NCBI GenBank assembly: GCA_022615255.1
Contig: JAKEHC010000114.1
Span: forward strand, 1-17,039
DNA: 17,039 nt
Source of the DNA: Candidatus Dadabacteria bacterium
GTDB taxonomy: Bacteria > Desulfobacterota_D > UBA1144 > Nemesobacterales > CSP1-2
Direction of reading: 5' to 3'
Shown: piece after piece, positions 1 through 6,237 of the stretch
Layout of the letters: every line of letters starts with the position of its first letter
Position numbering within the stretch: position 1 is the stretch's first letter
Notes under the pieces: model-generated
The model's database searches: none
What the model was told of the DNA's origin: nothing
Seen by the model: only the letters and a program-made list of their open reading frames with translations
Made by a program: the position numbers and the translations under genes

Positions 1-1523
1 CCGCTTATCGTTATGGAACCCTGAATGATATCAACAGGGTTCTCGCCTCCCGTCTTTCTTGTATGGTGAACCACCAAAATGCAGGCTCCGCTTTCCCTTG
101 CAAGCTCCTGAAGGGGTCTTAGAATCGCATTCATGTGCTCACCGCTGTTGAGCTCTTTGCCCTGGAAAAGGTTAATTAGAGGGTCGAGTATGACGAGCCT
201 TGGCTTTAACTCTTCTACCTTGTCTCTTAAGGCATCCATGACTCTAATATCTGTCAAGATGCAATTATTAACGTAGAAGTGACAATCTGGATTGTGATTA
301 TCCGGGTCTCCCACCATCCTCCAGATTCTCTTCTTTAGCCTGATGTGTCCGTCTTCTGTAGAGATTAAAAGCGCTCCACCATTTTTTACCTTCTTATCCC
401 ATAGGTGTGTATCTAGTGAGACTGAGAGAGCCATCTGGAGCGCCAGAAGGGATTTTCCGAGCTTTGGCTTGCCAGCCAGTATGATCAGGTTTCCAGAGGG
501 CAGTATGTCTTCTATCAAGAAATCCAATTCAGGCTCTACTCCGCCAACAAGCTCACTCCAGGGGATGGTGTTGAACCTAAACGCCTCTTTTGAGGGATAG
601 CTGTAAACGCTCTCTAGTATCTCTTTAACCTCGGCATCGGACAAAGGCGGATTACAGAGTGTCCTGTTTATCGAATGTATGATTACCTGAGCCTCAGAAA
701 TCGCTATCCCCTTGGATTTAACCCTTCCCGCATAGCTTGTTAAGGTGGTATTCCTTTCTCCCTCCCTGGCGCCTCCGTTTAAAACCTTCATATATTTTTT
801 ATGCTCTTTAACTCCGAGGCTTCTTCCCTCCACCTGTGAATACAACTGTCTCAGACTGGGGTTTAAGGTAACATTGTCATCGAAGAAAACGCCATTTCTT
901 GGTGTCTTGGCTAATTCTTTAATCTCAGGGATAGTCAGGTTGAAAAGCTCATCCACCGGGAGAGGGATTTTATATAACCCGCTCTTTGAGTTTATAGTAT
1001 TCTTTATTCTCCATAAACGTACTTTATCGTAGATCGAGTAATCAATTACCGCTTCCTCAGGCAGTAATTTATTTACAATAGACTTAAAAATCTCGTGCAG
1101 GCGGGGGGATGGGTTGAAGCCGAATAACCCGGATGGAATCTCAACATGAAACCCCTTTGCGCCGCTAAAATATATAGGGACCGCTTTAATATCTACATCA
1201 AATTTGGTTTGTAGGTTTAGTAATATTGCTTTGGTTGTTTGTAGGGGCGGTTCACGAACCGCCCCTACAGAATCAATGTCTATAGGAAGGAAGTCTGAGT
1301 AGAGGCTTCCGCTGTAGCCTGAGACTGTATTATTCTCCTTGAAATGCTCTATCATATCCTTGGGATACCTGAAATATGTAGCGTAGCAATCAACGAAGTC
1401 CTTGTTATGCTCTGCCCTCCACCTCCTGGCGTAGGGGTTAAGCTCAGAGGATTTAATCAGATTGTTTCGATTTTTCACACCGTCAAATGCGGTGTCTATG
1501 TAGATGTAGTCCGGGTAGAGCAT
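1..1523 (-). CDS. Primase-helicase (AEP-type primase + PriCT-like + RepA/AAA_25 ATPase), C-terminus outside window
   Basis: The frame is open from an ATG at 1523 through the window edge (507 codons seen). Residues 1-~240 look like an archaeo-eukaryotic primase domain: LPIDIDS with the metal-binding Asp82/Asp84, FSGAKGFH (119-126) with the motif II Ser/His, and WRIKNT (171-176) as the likely third motif. Residues ~250-300 (from GAREGERN) resemble the PriCT linker domain. Residues ~320-507 are a RecA-fold ATPase with Walker A GKPKLGKS (351-358), Walker B RLVILDP (442-448) and VVHHTRK with the His pair at 486-487, as in RepA-type helicases. Such fusions usually prime and unwind at origins of plasmids, phages or integrative elements, so mobile-element replication is inferred. 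The start is fixed by an in-frame TAA three codons upstream, but no Shine-Dalgarno is visible. A palindromic repeat is built into the frame at codons ~85-95. There is no clear operon partner. Confidence 0.85.
   Translation of the reverse strand, partial: MLYPDYIYIDTAFDGVKNRNNLIKSSELNPYARRWRAEHNKDFVDCYATYFRYPKDMIEHFKENNTVSGYSGSLYSDFLPIDIDSVGAVREPPLQTTKAILLNLQTKFDVDIKAVPIYFSGAKGFHVEIPSGLFGFNPSPRLHEIFKSIVNKLLPEEAVIDYSIYDKVRLWRIKNTINSKSGLYKIPLPVDELFNLTIPEIKELAKTPRNGVFFDDNVTLNPSLRQLYSQVEGRSLGVKEHKKYMKVLNGGAREGERNTTLTSYAGRVKSKGIAISEAQVIIHSINRTLCNPPLSDAEVKEILESVYSYPSKEAFRFNTIPWSELVGGVEPELDFLIEDILPSGNLIILAGKPKLGKSLLALQMALSVSLDTHLWDKKVKNGGALLISTEDGHIRLKKRIWRMVGDPDNHNPDCHFYVNNCILTDIRVMDALRDKVEELKPRLVILDPLINLFQGKELNSGEHMNAILRPLQELARESGACILVVHHTRKTGGENPVDIIQGSITIS
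1240..1269. repeat. Palindromic repeat inside the primase-helicase frame
   Basis: This is a perfect inverted repeat with 14-bp arms (left arm TGTAGGGGCGGTTC) around a 2-bp centre. It lies wholly within the primase coding sequence and encodes about ten residues (VGAVREPPLQ) directly after the IDIDS catalytic motif without breaking the frame. It has the same GTAG...CTAC ends as the palindromes at 1625, 3062 and 16516. Confidence 0.9.
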
Positions 1524-1541
1524 AATGTTTTATTTGTCATG

Positions 1542-1563
1542 CTGAGCGCTTCGCTTTGCTCAG
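1542..1563. repeat. Small hairpin repeat upstream of the primase start
   Basis: CTGAGC (1542-1547) pairs with GCTCAG (1558-1563) around a GCTTCGCTTT loop, within the wider context TCATGCTGAGCG...CTCAGGGTCA. This resembles dispersed 'GCTGAGCGAAGC'-type repeats common in many bacterial genomes. It begins about 19 nt upstream of the primase ATG, where a ribosome binding site or promoter would be expected. Confidence 0.6.
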
Positions 1564-1624
1564 GGTCATCGCAATAACGCCACAGAGGGGATCGCCTCTT
1601 TAATATCCTCCCCTTTTTCATAAA

Positions 1625-1652
1625 GTAGAGACACGCCATGGCGTGTCTCTAC
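1625..1652. repeat. 28-bp perfect palindrome, copy 1
   Basis: The arms are 14 bp (GTAGAGACACGCCA) with no spacer, followed by AATAA. An identical 28-bp copy, also followed by AATAA, lies at 16516-16543. Perfect self-complementarity and identity between distant copies mark a dispersed palindromic repeat rather than an ordinary terminator. There is no T tract. Confidence 0.9.
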
Positions 1653-1762
1653 AATAACGTAGGGGAACCATTCTTGGATTTTACAAGAAGGTGTATAGCC
1701 TTATCTAGTGCACGGTGCAAGAAAATGGGCGTTGAGGATGGAAACCGCATCTTATCTTTGAA

Positions 1763-1804
1763 TTCATAAGGGCTTTGTCGGGGGTTTGATTCCTGCCGCC
1801 ACTA
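1763..1804 (+). other. tRNA/tmRNA 3'-end-like fragment A (possible attachment-site remnant)
   Basis: The fragment reads TTCATAAG...TTGTCG...GTTTGATTCC..GCCGCCACTA. GTTTGATTCC resembles a T-loop and GCCGCCA an acceptor strand. No 5' half of a tRNA or tmRNA precedes it, and the T stem pairs poorly. It aligns with the second fragment at 3828-3872. Integrases often target such 3' ends and leave a partial copy at the far boundary of the element. The role is inferred, and no integrase is visible in the window. Confidence 0.4.
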
Positions 1805-2123
1805 AGAACCCCTTTTATTTAGTTTTGTTACGCTCTGTATGCGTCCGTTGGAAGCTTCGCCATAATGTAGTCTGTCCATAATATCCCTTACAAAGAGAGG
1901 TGCTTGACTTTACTGCATAATTGATGAGTGACATATTTGGGTTTATCCTATTCTTTAATATTCCTTGTGGCAGAGAAGAAGGTAGGAATGTTAATGATGA
2001 AAAACTTTAGAGAAATATTTTAGTGTCCCGCGACATTTGAGTTGTTTGTAGAAGAGTGAGGCGCTAAAAAAAGGCAGGGGAGCAATGGGGGATGAGTATT
2101 GAATATGGGGGGGTTAAACTAAG

Positions 2124-2276
2124 ATGAAAAAAACCTTCTATTGCGTTAAATGTCATTTGGTATATTATGAGGAAGATGATTTTGTTGCCGGGGATGAATT
2201 AATCTGCGATGAGTGCGGTGGCGAGCTGGTTGAACGGGATAAGCACACTGAGTTCGACGAGGGAGGAGAGAGTTGA
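2124..2276 (+). CDS. 50-aa zinc-ribbon protein
   Basis: This is a short ORF starting ATGAAAAAAACC with two CxxC pairs: CVKC (residues 7-10) and CDEC (28-31), 17 residues apart. That is a compact zinc ribbon (or rubredoxin-like knuckle) followed by an acidic tail rich in Glu and Asp. The Cys spacing and the charged, codon-like composition support a real gene. It ends 44 nt before the reductase ATG on the same strand, so the two are probably co-transcribed. The upstream region has a G run but no well-placed Shine-Dalgarno. The function is unknown: it could be a metal-binding accessory protein or the rubredoxin-like electron partner of the reductase, but the second idea is only inference from position. 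Confidence 0.6.
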   Translation: MKKTFYCVKCHLVYYEEDDFVAGDELICDECGGELVERDKHTEFDEGGES

Positions 2277-2289
2277 AAGGGTAAAGGGA

Positions 2290-2307
2290 GTCACCTCTAT
2301 AGGTGAC
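2290..2307 (+). promoter_or_regulatory. Hairpin that buries a Shine-Dalgarno-like AGGTGA
   Basis: GTCACCT (2290-2296) pairs perfectly with AGGTGAC (2301-2307) around a CTAT loop, upstream of the reductase ATG at 2321. The right arm contains AGGTGA, complementary to the 16S rRNA 3' tail, and also the alternative GTG start at 2303. In RNA this could mask ribosome entry. The 14-nt gap from AGGTGA to the ATG is long, so a regulatory role is tentative. Confidence 0.3.
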
Positions 2308-2320
2308 CCAAAATTTTGTC

Positions 2321-3034
2321 ATGGCGACTGAACTGCCGAAAGCGAAAATAATGGAACGGGTTGATTTGACCAGTGATCTCATGATCATGAAAATCAAGCC
2401 GGAGACACCTTTGACGTTCAAGCCGGGCCAATACTGTACAGTTGGTTTTGAGGGTGTGGAAAGGCCCTATTCTATCGTTTCATCCCCGCATGAGGAGTCA
2501 CTTGAATTATTCCTGGAGCTTGTTCCTCAGGGAGAGCTCACGCCCAAACTGTGGAGGGCAAACGTTGGAGAGGTTCTCAGCATTAGAAAGAGCGCGAAGG
2601 GAGTATTCACCTTTGATGAGAAGTACCCTAATCAGCTTATGGTGGCAACGGTAACTGGCATCGCGCCCTTCATAAGCATGATCAGGAATTACCTGCATCG
2701 AGGACTGAGTTCGCACATCTTTTATGTCCTCCAGGGGGCAAGCTACCAGGACGAGTTTGCCTACAAAGAAGAAATGGAGAAGCTCTCGAAAGAGCATGAG
2801 AACATTATTTACATTCCTACTGTGAGCAGGCCGGAAGAGGAACGAAACAAGAGCTGGCAGGGAGAGAAAGGGAGGGTGAATGTAATTGTTGAGAAGTATC
2901 TCGAAAAATTTCCCCTGGATACTAAGAGCACCCTGGTGTATGCCTGTGGTCATCCTGGAATGATCGAGGACGTGAAGGAGAGATTTGGAGGTAAGGGGTA
3001 TAAGGTAAAAGAGGAAAAATTCTGGAGAGAATAA
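2321..3034 (+). CDS. Ferredoxin-NADP reductase-like FAD/NAD(P) oxidoreductase
   Basis: A 237-aa cytosolic flavoprotein of the ferredoxin-NADP+ reductase superfamily. It should shuttle electrons between NAD(P)H and a small redox carrier through FAD. The N-terminal FAD barrel carries RPYSIVSSP (48-56), where Arg-x-Tyr-Ser binds FAD. The C-terminal nucleotide domain carries GIAPFISMIR (113-122) and VYACGHPGMI (206-215), and the protein ends in an aromatic tail EEKFWRE. No Cys cluster for an iron-sulfur centre is present, so it needs a separate acceptor such as ferredoxin, flavodoxin or rubredoxin. Length is near that of short bacterial FNRs. The start is uncertain: ATG at 2321 fits the family N-terminus, while GTG at 2303 in the same frame would add six residues. 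It follows the zinc-ribbon gene and converges on the DUF302 gene across a strong palindrome. Confidence 0.88.
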   Translation: MATELPKAKIMERVDLTSDLMIMKIKPETPLTFKPGQYCTVGFEGVERPYSIVSSPHEESLELFLELVPQGELTPKLWRANVGEVLSIRKSAKGVFTFDEKYPNQLMVATVTGIAPFISMIRNYLHRGLSSHIFYVLQGASYQDEFAYKEEMEKLSKEHENIIYIPTVSRPEEERNKSWQGEKGRVNVIVEKYLEKFPLDTKSTLVYACGHPGMIEDVKERFGGKGYKVKEEKFWRE

Positions 3035-3061
3035 ACAGTTATCATAACCTTTCTTTGCGCG

Positions 3062-3096
3062 CAAGTAGGGACAGAACAATGTTCTGTCCCTACTTG
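3062..3096. repeat. Strong palindrome between convergent genes, overlapping the DUF302 stop
   Basis: Arms of 16 bp (CAAGTAGGGACAGAAC) are perfectly complementary around AAT. It lies 27 nt after the reductase stop and overlaps the end of the DUF302 gene, whose TAG stop (3092-3090) is made from the repeat's own GTAG. Its GTAG...CTAC ends match the other palindromes in the window. A hairpin this stable between converging genes could stop transcription from both sides, although there is no U tract. Confidence 0.85.
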
Positions 3097-3488
3097 GCGG
3101 CTTCAAGAATCTCGAATATTTCACGATCAATCCGCGCTAATAGGTCGCTTAGCGCTTTGACTGAGTCCTGAAAAAGCAGTGGCATGATTACACTCGGCTT
3201 CATTACAGCCAGTTTGGTCGTCGAGCCATCCGAATATATGAGGACGTTGCATGGCATGCAGAGAGCGGTGAGCGCCTCAGCCTCGACGAACGGGCGCGCT
3301 AAGTCGGGTTGGCAGATATCAATACTTTTCACCTCCAATTTGCTATCGGGTGTAGCCACCATGCGGGAGAGATCGTAATCGCCCACGATGACCCAGCCAG
3401 CAGCCTCTGCCGATTTCCACACCGAAACGAGCGCTTCACGTGCGCTTCGCTTTGATTCGACCACATAGGTGAAGTCTTTTAGTTGCAT
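3090..3488 (-). CDS. DUF302 family protein
   Basis: A 132-aa protein matching the DUF302 (TT1751-like) fold, small alpha/beta proteins of unknown biochemical role. Support comes from length, the N-terminal F/Y-rich strand followed by an amphipathic helix, and the central CMPCNVLIYSDGSTTKLAV (77-95) leading into MKPSVIMPLLF, the usual DUF302 core. Cys77 and Cys80 form a CxxC-like pair that could bind metal or be redox-active; this is not known for the family as a whole. No signal peptide is visible. The start is well supported: GGGAGGT lies 8 nt before the ATG. It is transcribed alone, converging on the reductase gene. Its stop codon lies within a palindromic repeat, so the C-terminus may have been altered by repeat insertion. 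Confidence 0.82.
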   Translation of the reverse strand: MQLKDFTYVVESKRSAREALVSVWKSAEAAGWVIVGDYDLSRMVATPDSKLEVKSIDICQPDLARPFVEAEALTALCMPCNVLIYSDGSTTKLAVMKPSVIMPLLFQDSVKALSDLLARIDREIFEILEAAK

Positions 3489-3899
3489 GTTTTCTGACCT
3501 CCCATTACATGTGTTTATTTTGTTTCAGAATCCTTTGTTTGTATGACGATATTCGGTTCACGGTTCACAGTAAATTTGAAGACATCCTTTTTCATTTTTT
3601 CGTCTTTTTATTCCTGCTCTAAAACAAGATTACTGCTGCTATTAACCGGACTGATGCGCATATTAAGGTTAAGGAAAATTTCGTTGTTATCGAAACTGCA
3701 ACATAAGATTGGCTTTACCACCCGAATCTCTTCAAGTTCTTATAATAACACAGAAGCGCCTAGTATAAAACGGAGAGAAGTAAGAATTGAATCTTTTTTG
3801 AGAACTTAAAAAATGCGGTTCTTTGTTTTCATAAACCCTTGTCGTGTGGTTCGATTCCCTCCGCCGCCACTACTAAAAATTCCCTGTGATGGGGTGTGG
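3489..3899. other. 411-nt gene-free interval
   Basis: The interval contains the ribosome binding site and upstream region of the DUF302 gene, AT-rich sequence with a short direct repeat (TTCGGTTCACGGTTCACA near 3550), and a tRNA/tmRNA 3'-end-like fragment at 3828-3872. An 88-codon plus-strand frame at 3543-3809 has Ser/Leu-rich, low-complexity composition and no ribosome binding site, so I do not call it. No convincing terminator is seen after the sulfotransferase stop. Confidence 0.6.
3828..3872 (+). other. tRNA/tmRNA 3'-end-like fragment B (possible attachment-site remnant)
   Basis: The fragment reads TTCATAAACCCTTGTCG...GGTTCGATTCC...CCGCCGCCACTA. GGTTCGATTCC is a near-canonical T-loop and CCGCCGCCA an acceptor-like 3' strand. 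No tRNA or tmRNA 5' half or tag-peptide region precedes it, and the T stem is only partly paired. It shares TTCATAA, TTGTCG, GTTYGATTCC and GCCGCCACTA in the same order with the fragment at 1763-1804. It lies 27 nt beyond the stop of the sulfotransferase, so it may mark an old integration boundary of the PKS operon. Confidence 0.45.
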
Positions 3900-5048
3900 T
3901 TATGTTGAGACTGAAACAGGTATCGAGCCAATGACCTGCCAATTTTTCCAATCTACTCCGCTCAGGAACTGCCGCATTCTTTTTAGACAGAGTCCCTTGA
4001 TCTCAGGGAGCTTTTCATCTGGAATGTAATTAATTTTGGATTCTGACATACTAAGCGGCATGCCGAGCTCTTCTAACCTTGACATTATCTCTTCACTTTC
4101 ATCAGGGAGATGAAGGAATCCAAAAAGTTGTTTTAGTGAAGTGCTGGGATCCGTTATGAGATCTGAGTAGCTCAGGAAACAGGGTTTATTGGAAGAGCAC
4201 AACTCATTTAAATCCCTCAGTGCGCGCTCAACCCAATCTAGTTGGTCACTAGTTATGGCTAGGGGGTCAGGCGACAAATATCTAAGATTTACTGTTCGAT
4301 ATAACCGTTCCATGAAGTAGCCCGCTCCCCCAAGCTCAAAATCTTCGTGCTTTCCGACTAAGTAACTATAGAGAAAAGAAGGAGACTTGGCTATTTCCTG
4401 CCAAATCTGAATAAACTTGAGCTTCGAATCAATGCAGTTAATCGGGTCTCTATGCAAATAGATGAATTTTGCGTCTGGGAAAAGGACGAAAACTTCCGGC
4501 ACTTGAATCGATAAGTACGGGGTCTTCCAAAGGAAGCGCGTCTTATGCTCAAGATATAGGAGCTTTCGCATATAGTTTTTTAAGTCATCTAAGGTGGCTG
4601 GGTTATACAAAGCCTTTTGTTTATCGAAATAGCGAAAGATCAATCCCTGCGCCTCCTGCGGCGAATCGAACCCGGCAATAATATTATCAATCCTTCGGCG
4701 CATGCGGCTTCGGATAAAGGGACGCGCGTATTTTTTCGATAGAATCGGAAACATATCAAACATGTCGGAATAGGTTCTAGGGGTCGCAATCTTTGAATGA
4801 AGGCTGAGCAACTGCTGGAGAATCGTGGTTCCTGAACGGTGGGAGCCAATAATAAAGATTGGATTCTTAAGTTCTATATGCTCCCAGTTCTTCTTGTATC
4901 GATGGTCTTCAAGTTTAGACAAAAACGCTTTTAACTTACCTATAAAGGCGTTAAAGAAATGCTCGTTTTGAAAATACGCATAGGCAAAATACCAGAACAT
5001 GCGGTATTCCCACATACGGGCTTCTGGGATCGATTTCATGTCTTCCAT
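3900..5048 (-). CDS. PAPS-dependent sulfotransferase family protein
   Basis: A 382-aa protein of the sulfotransferase superfamily (Sulfotransfer_3 type), which moves sulfate from PAPS to a hydroxyl or amine on lipids, carbohydrates or small molecules. The 5'-phosphosulfate loop is IIGSHRSGTTIL (66-77). The 3'-phosphate motif is FIYLHRDPINCIDSKL (195-210) with Arg200 and Ser208. LWKTPYLS (173-180) fits the usual region between them. There is no signal peptide; the aromatic N-terminus (residues 13-33) could associate with membrane. It is the last gene of the PKS operon, 24 nt after the desaturase stop, which suggests it acts on the PKS-derived product. The start ATG has only a weak GA-rich upstream element; an in-frame ATG three codons later is an alternative. 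The acceptor cannot be read from the sequence. Confidence 0.88.
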   Translation of the reverse strand: MEDMKSIPEARMWEYRMFWYFAYAYFQNEHFFNAFIGKLKAFLSKLEDHRYKKNWEHIELKNPIFIIGSHRSGTTILQQLLSLHSKIATPRTYSDMFDMFPILSKKYARPFIRSRMRRRIDNIIAGFDSPQEAQGLIFRYFDKQKALYNPATLDDLKNYMRKLLYLEHKTRFLWKTPYLSIQVPEVFVLFPDAKFIYLHRDPINCIDSKLKFIQIWQEIAKSPSFLYSYLVGKHEDFELGGAGYFMERLYRTVNLRYLSPDPLAITSDQLDWVERALRDLNELCSSNKPCFLSYSDLITDPSTSLKQLFGFLHLPDESEEIMSRLEELGMPLSMSESKINYIPDEKLPEIKGLCLKRMRQFLSGVDWKNWQVIGSIPVSVST

Positions 5049-5072
5049 AAGGATACAGAATCTTCAACGAAC

Positions 5073-6134
5073 TCACGTTTTCTCTACAGGAAAATTCTTA
5101 GCTCTACTTACAAATGAATTAGGCTCCTTCCATAGCCTCCATAATAGCTTGGGATACCCGATGAGTGGCTGAAGAACGAATTGCTCGCGCTGTCTTAGGG
5201 TAAGCAGGCTCACCACATAACGATGTAGTATCAATTGTTGATACCAAGGAATACTGGGTACCAGGTGATGCATCCAATGACATGCCTGTCCCCATGGCCC
5301 ACCTCCTATAAGTAACCCCCAAAAACCTAACCCAAAGCTTCTCGCGCCATTCTTATTCTCTAAAGGCATCAAGTTGTGTTCCGAGAAATGGCGCAGGCGA
5401 TCCATATAAAAACCAAAATGCGTGGAGAAGAGTACCAGCGTGAGAAAGGTGAATAGCAGACCGAAGAATTCTATCATTAAGTAACCATAGATTGCGTTAT
5501 AAGACAGGGTTACAAGCGTAGAGTACATACTACTTTTCGAATATGATAATGGCCGATGAATCACGAAATCACTATAGTTTATTAAAACTCCAAACGGCAG
5601 AAAGCTCATCCAGAAGCGACGCCTGAGCACGAAATTTAAGAACTCTCCATCCTCCTCAGTTCCAAACTTTGAGTGATGAGAAAGGTGCTTGCTCGAATAG
5701 TATGTCGGATCTGCAAAGGCGATGCGACAAAGGTTGTTAGCGAATCCATTCAGTAATCTGCTTATATGTCCCCTAGGAGGAAAAATGAGGTTATGGGCGG
5801 CACCTTCATGTATTGAGTAAACAACCAGGGAGTACATAAGCCAGCTATGTATGCAACCTATAATTAAACTACAAATCAAGGTTATACCCAAACCGTTTCC
5901 TAGTTTAAAGAACAATCTCGGGAGCCACAAAAGAACGAATGCATCTAGAGAAAATAGGAAAGCTATGACCATAAAGCTGATTATGAAATGAATGTATTGA
6001 TGTTCCTTGAACCAACGATGTAACGCCCGTCCGCGCTCCATTATCAATTTGAACTGCTCTGCATTAAGTTCTTCAAAGGGAGTTGTTCGATGATAATCCT
6101 GAGCGAATGCCAATTCATCTGGATGAAGTTTCAT
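5073..6134 (-). CDS. Membrane fatty acid desaturase family di-iron enzyme
   Basis: A 353-aa membrane protein of the fatty acid desaturase superfamily, which uses a di-iron centre and O2 to desaturate or hydroxylate acyl chains. The His boxes are HEGAAH (109-114), HLSHH (150-154), HFSEHN (249-254) and HWMHH (286-290). Hydrophobic pairs lie before box 1 (about 47-75 and 82-108) and between boxes 2 and 3 (about 205-240), giving the usual cytosolic His cluster. I start at 6134 because AAGGAGG lies 8 nt upstream; an in-frame ATG at 6188 would add 18 unsupported residues. It sits between the PKS and sulfotransferase genes in one operon, so its substrate is probably the PKS-made chain. Hydroxylase rather than desaturase chemistry is possible, and would create a site for sulfation. 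Confidence 0.88.
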   Translation of the reverse strand: MKLHPDELAFAQDYHRTTPFEELNAEQFKLIMERGRALHRWFKEHQYIHFIISFMVIAFLFSLDAFVLLWLPRLFFKLGNGLGITLICSLIIGCIHSWLMYSLVVYSIHEGAAHNLIFPPRGHISRLLNGFANNLCRIAFADPTYYSSKHLSHHSKFGTEEDGEFLNFVLRRRFWMSFLPFGVLINYSDFVIHRPLSYSKSSMYSTLVTLSYNAIYGYLMIEFFGLLFTFLTLVLFSTHFGFYMDRLRHFSEHNLMPLENKNGARSFGLGFWGLLIGGGPWGQACHWMHHLVPSIPWYQQLILHRYVVSLLTLRQREQFVLQPLIGYPKLLWRLWKEPNSFVSRAKNFPVEKT

Positions 6135-6237
6135 TAGGCTTTCCTCCTTACTATGAGGTAGCTGATGAAAACGCTTAGTCCATCTCACTATCGCTGAGTT
6201 CAGGCTCTAATATTGCCCGCGCCGTTAGTTACAATTA

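Larger units (their letters stand above)
1524..2123. other. 600-nt gene-free, repeat-bearing interval
   Basis: I see no credible coding frame here. The interval holds a CTGAGC/GCTCAG hairpin just upstream of the primase start, a 28-bp perfect palindrome and a tRNA/tmRNA 3'-end-like fragment (separate entries). The remaining ~320 nt before the zinc-ribbon gene show no promoter I can defend. Confidence 0.6.

Noticed and set aside
343..1577. Three plus-strand frames (343-600, 745-1032, 1344-1577)
   Set aside because: They are antisense to a continuous minus-strand primase-helicase frame with clear catalytic motifs; their own products are low-complexity with no motif.
1625..1652. Rho-independent terminator
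   Set aside because: The stem is perfect but has no U tract on either strand, and an identical copy lies 15 kb away in a different context, so a dispersed repeat fits better.
1730..1760. Single CRISPR-repeat-like string (GTTGAGGATGGAAACC)
   Set aside because: It occurs once, with no second copy at spacer distance and no cas genes in the window.
1763..1804. A complete tRNA or tmRNA gene
   Set aside because: Only a 3'-end-like segment is present; there is no acceptor 5' strand, D arm, anticodon arm or tag-peptide region, and the T stem is poorly paired. The same holds for 3828-3872.
2507..3130. Minus-strand 207-codon frame opposite the reductase
   Set aside because: It is a shadow of the FNR-like gene, which has clear FAD and NAD(P) motifs on the plus strand, and it overlaps the DUF302 end.
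3543..3809. Plus-strand 88-codon frame
   Set aside because: No ribosome binding site, Ser/Leu-rich sequence without family features, in AT-rich intergenic DNA.
6135..6188. Desaturase start at 6188
   Set aside because: The in-frame ATG at 6134 has AAGGAGG at ideal spacing, while the 6188 start has no ribosome binding site and adds 18 residues that do not look like the family.
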